Source: Nelumbo lutea
Lineage: Eukaryota; Streptophyta; Magnoliopsida; Proteales; Nelumbonaceae
NCBI GenBank assembly: GCA_022828595.1
Contig: JAKGHH010000004.1
Location: 56,260,422 to 56,324,421 of the forward strand
Reading direction: 5' to 3'
DNA: 64,000 nt
The notes beneath the pieces were generated by a model. It had not been told where the DNA came from. It made no database searches and was given only the letters and a program-made list of their open reading frames with translations. Shown one piece after another: positions 21,689 to 32,952 of this stretch. Position 1 is the first letter of the stretch; every line of letters starts with the position of its first letter. The translations under genes and the position numbers were made by a program.

Positions 21689-22976
21689 ATATATTATGGT
21701 TTCAAAATGTTTGCAAAATGTTTTAATTCCCGGGATCAATGGGAGTAGAGAGTGCAACATTGTTCCTTGCAACCGAGAGAGATGTCATCTTTTGTCGAAC
21801 AATGTTTGATCATTATGGGCTAAGAGGTTAAGTGTAAGACCATTAAGGATAATACCTGATGGGCTAATTTTGCATCTGCCCACAATCCTTGGGTTTTTAT
21901 AAGGTGGCTTGGCCCAGGGATCACATAGTGTAAGTGTTGGGCCCATTAAGAGCCCATGGTGATGGGCTCAGGGGTTCACTGTCCATAACAGTGAATTCGG
22001 CCAAGTCTTATAACAGAGGTTAGGTTGAACCCATGTGGCTGATGTGTATATCAATGTTTAGGTTCACACCATACAAGGAAACCCAACTGGACAATGATTT
22101 GGAAGGTTAGTGAGCACATGAACTCAATGGGCCTAAGGCCCAATTCAAATTAGTTTAATTAGATTAATTAAAGAGGGGTGGATTTGGGTTTTGGATCAAC
22201 AGATAGAATAGGGAGTTATCCCTATCCACTTAGAGAGTCCAGATCCAAATAAGAATTTGGATCAGGAAACTCCTAATGAGATTAGGAGGGTTGATCTAAT
22301 CTACAGATAAGATAAGGGCTTATCATTATCTCTTAAAGAGAGTCCAAATTCAAATAAGGATTTGAATTAGGAAACTCCTAATGGGATTAGGAGCTGATCT
22401 CTTTAAGGCTATAAAAGGAGGAGGATGGCGAACCTCCACACACAACAACTCAATCAGATCTCAGATCACAGAAAGAGAGAAAATGACAACAGTAAGACTG
22501 TGCCATCTTCTGCTCTTGCGCCCTCCTCCTGCTGCCGCCATTGCTAGTCCGTTATCCACTGTTGGAGTGATCAAGAAGTGTTCTTGATACCAGTTTTTGG
22601 AGAAAAACTGATATGAAGTCATGCTCACATACCCTCTTTCGAATACTTGTTGAATGATTCGATTCTTGTGAAGAACCACCTGCTGATTCTGCTCCACTCT
22701 ACATTGTGTCATCTTCAGTGGGAGTAGTCTTTGGAGCTTTCCTTGGGTGTGAACACCTTCATTGGGAATTACTGCTACTCCGTATCAGGTATATCACTCT
22801 CCTACCTTCTGATTTTAGATCTGGTTCGGTTTAGGTTCAAGATTGAACCTTGAAAATGTAGATTTTCTAAAATAGGGAATGTGATTCCCACGTGAGAGAG
22901 AGAGAATTTTTTTGAAATTTCACTCAACCTACCTGCAGGGTTCGGCCATCCATATGATGGATCTCTCATCCCTTCA
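21043..22976 (+). mobile_element. Solo LTR of the main Copia family (1934 bp), TSD GTTAT
   Basis: It starts TGTTAGAGTGTATGCCC and ends CATCCCTTCA, flanked by perfect GTTAT at 21038-21042 and 22977-22981. It aligns in reverse orientation with both LTRs of 11000-20654, without their deletions, so it is the best reference for LTR length. An (AT)n run lies at 21652-21692. It contains the stretch with TATAAAAGGAGGAGG near 22410, a plausible TATA box for the LTR promoter. Confidence 0.92.
22412..22420 (+). promoter_or_regulatory. Putative TATA box of the LTR promoter
   Basis: CTATAAAAGG lies inside the solo LTR, followed about 30 bp later by CCACACACAACAACTC, a reasonable transcription start. In intact copies this would mark the U3/R border. 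It is inferred from sequence alone. Confidence 0.4.
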
Positions 22977-23005
22977 GTTATAGCTTAAATGCTAGGTGAT
23001 TTAGA

Positions 23006-23700
23006 ATGGCCACCCAAACTAGCACTTCCTATATTGAAGGTCAATCCATCTCCAAACTCCCATTTTTCAATGTCATAGACTACAACTACTAGATGGCGAG
23101 AATGAGAGTTTTATCTCATCTCCCTTGACTATGTACTTTGACAAGTAGTTGAAAAAGGACCTTTTAGGCCAACCAAGAAAATAAAAGAGAGTAGAAAAAG
23201 CCTACTTAGAATGGACTAATATGAGAAGAAGAGTCTCCTTAAATAGGGTAGCCCAATGCATGAGGCTCCCACTAATATGGGGTTTGGGGAGGGACAAATA
23301 TACACAAGTTTACCTTTGCACATATAGAGAAATTGTTTCCAAGAGAGTTTCCTTAAGTGCTAGAGCAATTAATTGTTTTTACTGTGCACTAGATAGGACT
23401 AAGTCAATAGGATCTCAACATGTGAATTTGAAGAAATTTAGAAAACTCTAGAGACTACACATGAGGGAACCAAGTAAAAGAGTCCAAAATAAGCATATTG
23501 AAGCAAGCATATGAGTTGTTAAAAATGAGACGTAATGAATCCATCATTAACATGTTTACTCATTTTATAGATTTCGTGAATGGATTAAATCTCTTGGGAA
23601 ATCTTCTCCAAAGAAAGAAAATATAAGGAAGATACTAAGATCTCTTTCAAAGGAATGAGAGATAAAAGTGACCACAATCCAATAGTCAAAAAATTTAGGT
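23006..23700 (+). pseudogene. gag of the old Copia element, decayed
   Basis: The frame from ATG 23006 reads MATQTSTSYIEGQSISKLPF and FFNVIDYNY, then a TAG and MARMRV, the start of a UBN2-type gag (the usual context is NYxxWKxRM). Further conserved pieces follow in shifted frames: VSLSARAINCFYCAL (23340-23390), STCEF...TLETTHEGTK (23410-23475) and KILRSLSKE near 23625-23660. Multiple stops make it non-functional. Homology ends at about 23700. Confidence 0.8.
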
Positions 23701-23883
23701 CCTGTTTGGTGGTATTTCATGCTTTGTACTTTCAAAAACACCAAAGTACAAAACATGTGGTATATTTTTGGTTTCACACTTTTACTTCAAAAACCGTTCG
23801 AATGGAAAATTTTCACAAAGATGATTTTTAAAGTAAAAAAAAATGATAGCATTTGGATATAACAAAATGTTTTATACGTATGC
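23701..23883. repeat. Probable MITE terminus of unknown type
   Basis: The sequence GTCCTGTTTGGTGGTATTTC resembles the start of many plant hAT/Harbinger-like small elements. I found no matching opposite end. Confidence 0.25.
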
Positions 23884-24149
23884 ATGCCATGTGGCATCAT
23901 ATTGATCCATGTGACATTTGAATGTAAGTCAATAATATAGGATGCCACGTATTGTCATATATGAATGATACGTGGCATTTGAATATAGGTCATTGGCATG
24001 TAGATGCCACATGGTGGAACATATAGATGTCATGTGGCATTTGAAGGTAAGTCGATGGTATTACATGCCACGTGGCATATAAGTGTCTTTAATTATGTTT
24101 GGGAGCCACATGATATCTGAATGCTGGATCAATGACATATGGATGCCAC
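23884..24149. repeat. Minisatellite with G-box-like cores
   Basis: Units of 58, 62, 61 and 78 bp begin ATGCCAC/T and continue ...GTGGCATTTGAATxTAxGTC. Starts are at 23884, 23942, 24004, 24065 and 24143. Several cores form ATGCCACGTGGCAT, a perfect palindrome containing CACGTG. Confidence 0.7.
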
Positions 24150-24535
24150 ATTGTCACGGGGCTGCTTGGCAAGGTCCCGTGTGACACTCAATTGGGTCGA
24201 GTAAGCTTAAGAGAGTAAGCAATAACACACAAAAGGCAACAAAGATGGCACACAAATTAGTAAAAGGACACTTTATATTGCAATAGATGGCAAGCACAAG
24301 CATACAAGTTTGTGTCGAAGGGACCTCGTGCTTAACCTTTACACCATCTTGGCACCACTCAACTATCTACCTCCCCTCAAAGAGTAGCTTAAGCTTTTGG
24401 TGTTTTGACAAAAGATTACATAGAAATATTGAAAAATCATACTGTATAATTGTAATAATGCCACTGGTAATCCCCCCATACAAAATACACATGATGCCCC
24501 ACCGAATCTTGATGTAGAAGGAGTGTGCAAGGTTG
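24150..24535 (-). repeat. Probable 3' non-coding/LTR remnant of the Gypsy element
   Basis: It lies downstream (minus strand) of the Gypsy coding region. TGTCACGGGGCTGC...GGTCCCGTGTGACA near 24152-24196 is a GC-rich block with an internal inverted pair. I could not match it to a 5' LTR, so the assignment is tentative. Confidence 0.3.
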
Positions 24536-25665
24536 AGGTGCTAGCCAGGTTGGCCATTGCTCTTTTCATGATGGTGCACTCCCCCTTGATTTCATCCAAT
24601 TGAGCTTGGACATTGGTAGAGCTGTTTAGGGTGGACTTCAAGGCTGCCCATTCAGCCTTCACTTCGTTCAATTCAGCCTAAACAACCATTGAGGTGGAAA
24701 TGGTCCTCCTCCACGCTGCCCATTCCCCTTTCACCTCGTCGAGTTGGGCTTGAAAATTACAAATCTTATCTTGGACATAGGTTACTTCCAGGTCCCTGGT
24801 TAACCTTTGGATTAATGTTCTATATGGTGACATTGTCAAGTCTTTTACTGTTGTGATGCCATCCATCTGCCCAATTATTAGTTTTGAATCCCCTATTACC
24901 TTTACTTTCTTTGCCCCGGAGTCCTTGGCTACTGTTAGACCCAATACAAGTGTCTCATACTTCTGTGATGTCGTGTGAGTAGGGGAACTATAATTTGAAA
25001 CGAGTAAGATGATGTTTCTCAATTAAGCAAAGTCATTGTGACTCCAACTCTTGTGGAGGGGTTTTTACTATTTCCGTTAAATGTCAAGGTCCAACCTCCA
25101 TCTTCTACTACTACAATGATGGGAAGTTCTCTGGGTACTTCTTCAGAGATAGGGAAATTGTCATTGATTGGGAAGGTAGCTAGGAGGACTGCAACTGCAT
25201 GGCATTGGTTGCCTTTGGCTGGGTGTACTGAATACTATACTCACATAATTGCATCATCCACTTCACAAGTCTCCTTGAAAATGGGGGCCTGTCTACGAAG
25301 TATTTGATTGGATCACTTCTTGCGATCAACTTCACCTTTTGGCCTCGGATGTAATGTTTGAACTTCTGCGTAGTGAAGACTAATGCTAGACGTTGTTGAT
25401 CCATATGAGAGTAATTCTTTTCCGCTAGCTTCAAGGTTCTACTGGCATAATAGGTTGGACACTCAACGCCCTCATCATTCTCCTGGGCTAACAGACATCC
25501 TATAACTTCTGAGTTTGATGTTATGTACACCCTAAACTTCTAGCCATTCTATAGAGTGGACATGGTTGGGGCTTTGGCCAGTGTTTGCTTTAGTTGGTTG
25601 AAGGCATTCTGGTGTTCTATTGACCACTTATATTCTGCAGACTTCTTGGTCAACTTTAGCAGGGG
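24536..25665 (-). pseudogene. Gypsy (Tat-type) RNase H and second RNase H, fused to a coiled-coil repeat
   Basis: The minus-strand order is as follows. First is the RT thumb end, PLLKLTKKSAEYKWSIEHQ (25600-25660). Next is the first RNase H, GCLLAQENDEGVECPTYYAS with NYSHMDQQRLALVF (25180-25530). Then comes a spacer, PISEEVPRELPIIV. Last is a second, archaeal-type RNase H, DGGWTLTFNGKS...EYETLVLGLTVAKDSGAKKV...GDSKLIIGQMDG (24678-25130). A second RNase H marks the Tat lineage of plant Ty3/Gypsy. After it, three repeats of about 23 residues (AQLDEVKGEWAAWRR and two variants, 24552-24760) replace the expected integrase. Stops lie at 25020, 24680 and 25545. Confidence 0.85.
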
Positions 25666-25666
25666 C

Positions 25667-26752
25667 TGAAGGGATGAGAGATCCATCATATGGAGGGCCG
25701 AACTCTGCAGGAAGGTTGGGTGAAATTTCAAAAAATTTCTCTCTCTTCCACATGGGAATCACATTCCCTATTTTAGAAAACTGTTTTTTCAAGGATCAAT
25801 CTTGAACCTAAACCAAACCATCACCATGGGCTCTTAATGGGCCCAACATTTATACTAAATGGTCCCTGGGTCAAGCCACCTTATAAAACCCAATGACTAT
25901 GGGTAGATGCAAGATTAGCCCATCAGGTATTACCCTCAATGGTCTTACACTTAACCTCTTAGCCCATAATGATTAAGCACTGCCTGACAAGAGAGGACCT
26001 CTCCCTCGGCTGCAAGGTATAGTGCTGCACTCTCTACTCACATGGATCCTAAGAATTAAAACCTTTTGCAATTATTTTGAAACCATAATATATATATATA
26101 TATATATATGTATATCTCTATATAAATATATTTTTCAAAACAAATTTCAACAGTTGAAATCAATTGCCGGAAGTTTTGGTTTCCATCCGAGAGAGTGCAT
26201 CCCCGATCATTCACTTTGTCCAACAAAGGGGATGATCCTATCACTATAATCACCCACTCAGATGAATTCTCGTACTGTCCAAACATACCCAGGTTTTGAC
26301 CCCCTCTAAGGATCTCACTGATTGGCATATCAAAGACAACCCAATCCAACACCTAGTGCAGTATCATAATCAAATATAGGGGTCAGGTATAACATTCCAG
26401 TTTTGCCCATCAATCTCCAAGGTCCAGGGCAATATTGGAATTTTGGTCCAGTTCAGGGTTTCAAGTAAATCCACACTGCATGTACCTCAAGCTTCACCCT
26501 GGCAGCTGAGAGAAGCCACCCCAACCAACTTGATAGCACATCAGTGTCAGCCTCGGCAGGATAAATCTCCTCAGACTTATCCAGTGGCTATGTACATTCT
26601 AAACTAACACGAGTCTCACAAGTGTCTAGTTTAAGGGTATTACATTGAAACACACCACAATAACATGAATCAAATATGTACTTTATTCATTTACAATAAA
26701 TGTCATAATGTACATCAATCTGATTGGAGTTAAAGGCATACACTATCTCACA
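25667..26752 (-). repeat. LTR A of the tandem array
   Basis: On the plus strand it starts TGAAGGGATGAGAG and ends TCTCACA. It lacks the part corresponding to about 600-800 bp of the full LTR (junction near 25820, CCAAACCA|TCACCATGG). An (AT)n run lies at 26090-26110. Confidence 0.85.
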
Positions 26753-27417
26753 CTCCTGGACCCAAGAATAAAAAATTAGGGCTGAGAACAGCCTCCATCA
26801 AACTATAGATTTGGTCCAACCAGTTTGGTCCAATCTGGTTCAAATGGGTCTAGGGTTTGATCTTTAATTCAAGATTTAATTCATGATATGAAATTAAATT
26901 ACTGAAACAAGAGATTCAATAATCAGTAGGATGTAGTTCATAGGACTGCTACCCTACAAAACAAAAGTTAGACTGCAACATGCAGTTTCCAAAACTATAA
27001 ATCGCAGATGGCCGAACCCTAATCTGCGAAAATCTCCTCCTTGCGCCTTCTGCTTCAACTTTGAATGAAATAAAATAGAAAACCTAAGTTCTATTAATAT
27101 TACATCAAATTGATTTCCTATACATTTTGTCTAAAAAAAATTATTTGCAGGCCAAGAATGTAAAAGAACAACAAAAACGTAGATTTCTTGCGCCATAAAT
27201 CTCCATCGTACGAACAACCCATAAATCAAGAAAAATATAAAGAACAATTCTAAATATAATTCAGATTTATAAAATTTAATTTCAGATCAATCGCCCAAAA
27301 TTCTGGGAACTGATTTCCCAGAAAATCACTAATCTGCGCATATCGGGTAGAATGCCTTCTGCCCATTTGTGCAGCTCCAGATTTGGTAAATTTTGGTTCA
27401 AGATTTGAACTTGGACC
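26753..27417 (-). other. Internal region 1 of the tandem array (non-coding)
   Basis: It begins CTCCTGGACCCAAGAATAAA and ends near TTCAAGATTTGAACTTGGA, where a PBS would be expected but is not intact. It has no coding. It is homologous to the Copia leader at 18300-19020. Confidence 0.75.
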
Positions 27418-30048
27418 CTTTGAGTGGATAGGGATAATCCCTTATCCTATCTGCTGATCTAAATCCCAGAACCACCCCTCTTTAATTAATCTTATTAAAC
27501 CAATTCAAATTGGCTTTTGGCCCATTAAGTCTATGTGCTCACTTAACCTCCAAACTGCTATGCAGTTTGATATCCTTGTATTGCGTAGGACCCAAACATT
27601 GGTCTACACATCAGACACATGGGTTCAGCACTGCCTCTATTACAAGGCCTGGCCGAATTCACTGTAGGAGATAGTGAACCCCTGAGTCCATCACCATGGG
27701 AACTTAATGGGCCCAACATTTACACTAAATGGTCCCTAGGTCAAGCCACCTTATAAAAACCCAAGGACTGTGGGCAGATGCAAGATTAACCCATCAGGTA
27801 TTACCCTCAATGGTCTTACACTTAACCTCTCAGTCCATAATGATCAAGCACTGCCCGACAAGAGAGGACCTCTCCCTCGGCTGCAAGGTACAGTGCTGCA
27901 TTCTCTACTCACATGGATCCCGGGAATTAAACATTTTGCAAGCATTTTGAAACCATAATATATATGTATATCTCTATGTAAATATATTTTACAAAACAAA
28001 TTTCAACGGTTGAAATCGATTGTTGGCAGTTTTGGTTTCCATCAGAGAGAGTGCATCCCTGATCATTACCTTTGTCCGACAAAATGGCTGATCTTGTCAC
28101 TATGATCACCCATTCAGATGAATTCTCGGACTATCCCAACATACCCATGTTTTGACTCCCTCTAAAGATCCCACTGATTGGCATATCAAAGACAACTCAA
28201 TCCGATACCTAGTGCAGTATCATAATCGACTCTAGGGGTCAGGTGTAACATTTCAGTTTTGCCCACTAATCACCAAGGTCCAAGGCAATACTAGAAATCT
28301 AGTCCGGTTCTGGGTTTCAAGTAAACCTACACTGCATGTACCTCGGATCTCACCCTGGCAGCTGAGATAGGCCACCCCAACACTTGGCAGCACATTAGTG
28401 TCAGCTAATGAGAGTAGAATTTATCACATTTTTATCCCCAAATATTCTGTTTTGCATACTTATTAGTACTTAATTGGACTCATATTTCTTGTATTTCGGT
28501 TCAGGGCATGAAAGAAGGCATCAGGAGCAAAGAAAGGCAAATTGGATGATTTTTCACAATTTCGGCACTGTTCAGTAATCCGGGCCTAACTCACGTATTT
28601 GAACTCCAATTAGGATGATTCAAGACCCACTGGATAAATAAGAGAAAAATCTACAATTTTTATGTTTTGGGCTTTCGTAGATTCAGCCTGCAATGAAGTC
28701 AAGTCTGGGCCCAAAGTTGGGGAAAATTCGCAAGAAGGCCCAATCCGCAGTTGAAGCCCAACTTGCAGAAAAGCCTGGCAGCAGCCCTATTCGAAGAGGA
28801 GGTCTAATACGAACCCAAGAACAAGAAACTGAGAAGAATCTTATCAGATCTAAATTTATGATGTAATCCCATAAAGATAAAGAGATTGAGTTTATTAGAT
28901 AAAGAGATAAGAGTAGGATTAGAGTAGGACTTTTTATTTTTGAGAGATTAACTTCAAGAAAAAGTAGGAGACCACCCCCTCCCCTTAAACTATATAAAGG
29001 GGTAGGGAGTGGATTAGAGAGGCATCAAGAAGCAGATGAGCAATCCAGCTATCAAGCAAGAAGTCTGCAAGAAGGAGGTGGCGGCAAGGAGAAGAGGAGA
29101 TCTCAACTCCAAGGGCGAAACCATGAATTCTTTCTTTCATCTTGTTTGTTTTATTTCTGCTAGTATGAACTAATTTATCTATAATTAGGGTTGTGGAAAG
29201 TCTAATCATATCAATGAATATATTTTTTATTCTGATTTATTCAAGACCGCGATTTACATATAGTCTATGAATTATCTTACTTAATGCTATTAGGAGTGAC
29301 CACCTCTTAGTTGATCAGGCGTATGTGAATGAATCGAGAGAGGAATTCACATAACTGACCACATAATTCATGGTGTGAATTGAATGGAACATAGGGGTAT
29401 ATACACATGATTCATCTGAATATAATAGTTTTTCCTTGGACTTCTATCTTGAGAACTCTAGTCGAGAGATCGAGGGGTTACCTGATAGAAGTAGTTTTAG
29501 TATATCTCGAGAGAGAATATTAAATAAAACTGGAAAGACTTCAGCTTATGGGAATGACAAATTATCTTGGATAATCTCACCCATTAATATTCATTGGAAT
29601 GGTTAGGTGGACCGAAATCCCTAGCGAATTCAACCAATCGTTACATACTTCAGCATTGGTTACTTTTGCTCTTGTTTTCTTTTTCTGCTTTTCATTAGTT
29701 TTTATCTTCAAATCTGAAATTTGATTGTCCAAATAATTAAGGAAGGCTGTAGTCTACTTATTTTGTTAAATCCTCGTGGGCACGATATTTTTATACTACT
29801 TGATAACTAGTGCACTTGCTAGGGTTATAACTATAGCTATCATCAGCCTTAGCGGGATAAATCTCCCTACACTTATCCAACGGCTGGGAACATTCTAAAC
29901 TAACACGAGTCTCATAAGTGTCCAGTTTAAGGGTATTACACCGAAACACTCCACAATAACATGAATCAAATATGTACTTTATTCATTTACAATAAATGTC
30001 ATAATGTACATCAACCGGATTGGAGTTAAGGGCATACATTGTCTAACA
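27418..30048 (-). repeat. LTR B of the tandem array, interrupted
   Basis: The left end of the LTR is missing (it starts at CCCTTTGAGTGGATAGGG). It runs to GTCTAACA at 30048 and is interrupted by the insertion 28406-29842. Without the insertion it is about 1.19 kb. Confidence 0.85.
28406..29842 (-). mobile_element. Solo LTR-like insertion in LTR B, TSD TCAGC
   Basis: Perfect TCAGC flanks lie at 28401-28405 and 29843-29847. On the minus strand it begins TGATAGCTATAG...CTAGCAAGTGCACTAG and ends TCTACTCTCATTA, so TG is kept and the final CA appears changed to TA. There is no coding. Its plus-strand left part (ATCACATTTTTATCCCC, TTGGACTCATATTTCTTGT) is shared with the insertion at 32953-34030. 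CTATATAAAGG at 28990 may be its TATA box on the plus strand, although that would be antisense to the TG end. Confidence 0.7.
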
Positions 30049-30369
30049 CTCTTGGACCCAAGAATGAAAAATTAAGGTTGAGAACAGCCTCCGTCGAACC
30101 ATAAATTTGGTCCAACCAGTTTGGTCCAATCTGGTTCGAATGGGCCTAGGGTTTGATCTTTAATTCAAGATTTAATTCAAGATTATGATCAGGAATTAAA
30201 TTACCGAAACAAGAGATTCAAGAATTAGTAAGAGGGTTGTTCATAGGACTACTACCCTACAAAACAAAAGTTAGACTACAGCATGCAGATTCCAAAACTA
30301 CAAATCGCAGATGGTCGAACCCTAATCTGCGAAAATCTCCTCCTTGCGCCTTCTACTTCAACTTTGAAT
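30049..30369 (-). other. Internal region 2 of the tandem array (non-coding)
   Basis: It starts CTCTTGGACCCAAGAATGAA and is closely similar to 26753-27070. It is cut short at CTTCAACTTTGAATGA and joined directly into the middle of LTR C. Confidence 0.8.
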
Positions 30370-31301
30370 GAACCCCTGAGTCCATCACCATGGGCTTTTA
30401 ATGGGCCCAACATTTACACTAAATGGTCCTTGGGTCAAGCCACCTTATAAAAGCCCAAGGACTGTGATTAGATGCAAGATTAGCCCATCAGGTATTACCC
30501 TCAATGGTCTTACACTTAACCTCTCAGCCCATAATGATCAAGCACTACTCGACAAGAGAGGACCTCTCCCTCGGTTGCAAGGTACAGTGCTGCATTCTCT
30601 ACTCACATGGATCCCAGGAATTAAAACCTTTTGCAAACATTTTGAAACCATAATATATATGTATACTCTATATAAATATATTTTTCAAAACAAATTTCAA
30701 TGGTTGAAATCGATTGCCGGTAGTTTTGGTTTCCATCAGAGAGAGTGCATCCTTGATCATTCACATTGTCCGACAAAGGGGTTGATCCTGTCACTATGAT
30801 CACCTAATTAGATGATTTCTCAGACTGTCCCAACATACCTAGGTTTTGACCCCCTCTAAGGATCTCACTAATTAGCATATCAAAGACAACCCAATGCAAC
30901 ACCTAGTGCAGCATCATAATCGAGTCTAGGGGTCAGGTGTAACATTCCAATTTTGCCCATCTATCTCCAAGGTCCTGGGCAATATTGGAACTCTGGTCTG
31001 GTTCAGGGTTTCAAGTAAATCCACACTGCATGTACCTCAGGTCTCATCCTGGCAAATAAGACAAGCCACCCCAACCAACTTGGTGACACATCAATGTCGG
31101 CCTTGGTAGAATAAATCTCCCTAGATCTATACAATGACTGTGAAGATTCGAAACTAACACGAGTCTCATATGTGTCCAGTTTAAGGGTATTATAGAGAAA
31201 CACACCATAATAACATGAATCAAATATGTACTTTATTCATTTACATTAAACGTCATAAGTACATCATTTTGATTGGAGCTAAGGGCATACACTGCCTAAC
31301 A
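30370..31301 (-). repeat. LTR C of the tandem array (truncated start)
   Basis: It starts in the middle of the LTR at ACCCCTGAGTCCATCACC and runs to CTGCCTAACA at 31301, followed by the Gypsy RT sequence. Confidence 0.85.
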
Positions 31302-32060
31302 AGGGTATCGATGCATGTGCTAGGCCAGGGATGAACCTTTTAATGTAGGAGACTTTCCCTAGGAAGGTTTTTAACTATGATTCGGTATTTGGGGAAGGTT
31401 GGTCTAGGACTGCTTTCACCTTTATCTCATCTGGGTGGATCCCGGTGTCACTAACTATATACCCCAAAAACCTTCCTGATTGTACTCTGAACGCACTCTT
31501 CAGTGGGTTGAGCCTTAAGTTGAAGGCCTTGCATTTGGTGAACACCTTTCTTAGTACGTCAGAGTGGTTTTCTCTTTTTTTTGCTTTCACCACTATGCCA
31601 TCTATGTAGAACTCAATCTCCTTATACATCATGTTATCGAACACACTTGTCATCGCTCTTTGGTATGTGGCTCTAGCATTCTTCAGCCCAAAGACCATCA
31701 TCTTATAGTAAAAGTTCCCGATGAGTGTCCTAAATGCTATGTGTGGTACATTTACAGGGTCCATGTATATCTAATTGTATCCACTATAGGCATCTAAGAA
31801 AGAGAACACTTGGTTTCCAGCCATTGAATCAATGAGGATGTCCATGTTTGGCAATGGGAACTTGTCCTTGGGGCAGGCCCTAATCAGGTCCTTGAAGTTG
31901 ATACAACACCTAGGGTAGGGGTGAAAAAAGTCAATGCACTAATTTCTTTATAATAACTATGAGGTAATGTGCTTGGATCTAGGTACTAACCTTAGTTGAC
32001 CATTCTTTTTTTTTTTCTTTTTTGGAACAACATTAGCTAACCACTGTGGGTGTGCATATA
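31302..32060 (-). pseudogene. Gypsy reverse transcriptase, decayed, catalytic box mutated
   Basis: Minus-strand pieces are PQWLANVVPKKKKKNGQLR (about 32010-32060), ACPKDKFPLPNMDILI, QVFSFLDAYSGYN, and the frame 31375-31764 with MDPVNVPHIAFRTLIGNFYY, VFGLKNARATYQRAM, and FYIDGIVVKAKK. The family's Y-V/I-D-D box reads YIDG here, losing the second catalytic aspartate. A stop follows at SGYN*. Thumb residues SYIKRFIPGLAHASIPL reach the Copia junction. Confidence 0.87.
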
Positions 32061-32755
32061 TTTCTTTATTTGCGGAGACATATAATTGATAATGAACATT
32101 CAGTTTCAGTAGTTATGGCATATAATAAATAAATTCATACCTCGGGGATGGCCTTTTTGGTGACTGGCGTGTCGACCTCCTCATACTCCTCCAAGATTGT
32201 GTAGTAACTTTCCCATTCTCATTAGTGACCCATACACACCTGAACTGTTTTTTCCTCTCGAGCACTGAAGGAGGCTAACTTATTAGGTTTGACAACTGTA
32301 CAACCTCCACCTTAGCCACTCTGGTCTCACCTTCTATGACCAGCTCTGTGTAGTAAATCGCATCCTGAGGGTGGTTCTTTGTTCTATCCAATGGGACGCG
32401 AGTAGCCTTGATTCTCACTACACGAGCCCTGTGCTTGGCCTTAATGCACTGGTGGTATGTAGATGGGACCTATGCCAGACCATGTGTCAATGGGTACCCC
32501 AACAAAGCGTGGTATGTCATCCTCCCCGAGATTGCCTAAAACTCCTGGTTGATAGTGAACATGCCAATGGCGACTAACACAATGGACCCCTCTATGATAG
32601 GCGCATTGCCTTTGAAATCTGTAACTTCCATAGGCAGTCCCTTAACAATCTCATTTTGTATGTTCATCAGTTCAGGGTGTGAATAGAGATTAGGTTCACA
32701 TAACTTCCCTGATCAATCATTGATCGTTGCATCTCGTAGCCCCTATCTTGGCCGT

Positions 32756-32952
32756 GATGTATAGAGGTCAGTTGTGGTAAGAGTCAATGGCTAGCATGTC
32801 ATTTGCAGTAAACTCTAGATGTAACTTGTCCACCCAATGGGGCTCGAGTGGCCCCCTGAATACCTCTACTAGCGCCCTGATGGTGAGTTGCCTTGTTGCA
32901 GCGCTGTTGAAGAACTACTGTAGCTCTGGACTTTGTTCAAACCGTTGAATAA
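32756..32952 (-). repeat. 197-bp direct repeat, copy 1
   Basis: It starts GATGTATAGAGGTC and ends GTTGAATAA. It matches 34031-34227 base for base in length, with roughly a dozen substitutions. The two copies flank the 1.08 kb block 32953-34030. Confidence 0.9.

Larger units (their letters stand above)
9682..23700 (+). mobile_element. Old Copia element (plus), split by later insertions and truncated after gag
   Basis: The element runs LTR (9682-10999 plus 20660-21010), PBS (21013-21028), leader, and decayed gag (23006-23700). Homology stops at about 23700, where other repeats begin, so protease, integrase, RT and the 3' LTR are missing. It is the oldest Copia layer here: the minus-strand Copia 11000-20654 interrupts its LTR with a TAAAG duplication, and solo LTR 21043-22976 interrupts its leader with a GTTAT duplication. 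Confidence 0.8.
25667..31301 (-). mobile_element. Tandem Copia array: LTR-internal-LTR-internal-LTR
   Basis: Three LTRs of the main Copia family (25667-26752, 27418-30048, 30370-31301), all in minus orientation, are separated by two short, closely similar non-coding internal regions (26753-27417 and 30049-30369). Flanks are AGGGG (25661-25665) and AGGG (31302-31305), consistent with one original target duplication (AGGGG) with a base lost and one extra C before the left end. The internal regions match the leader of the full Copia copy (18300-19020) and have no gag or pol. The family member is thus non-autonomous, and the array is likely a product of unequal recombination between LTRs. Confidence 0.85.

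Noticed and set aside
22381..22712. Short ORFs in the solo LTR (MGLGADLFKAIKGGG and the minus MTQCRVEQNQQ)
   Set aside because: Homologous LTR copies in the window do not keep these frames open. They are non-coding LTR sequence.
23884..24149. Possible CRISPR array
   Set aside because: The repeats are degenerate, of unequal length and palindromic, in a plant genome. It is a minisatellite.
24363..24671. Separate host coiled-coil gene
   Set aside because: The repeat continues in frame register from the Gypsy archaeal RNase H region on the same strand. It is treated as part of the decayed element.
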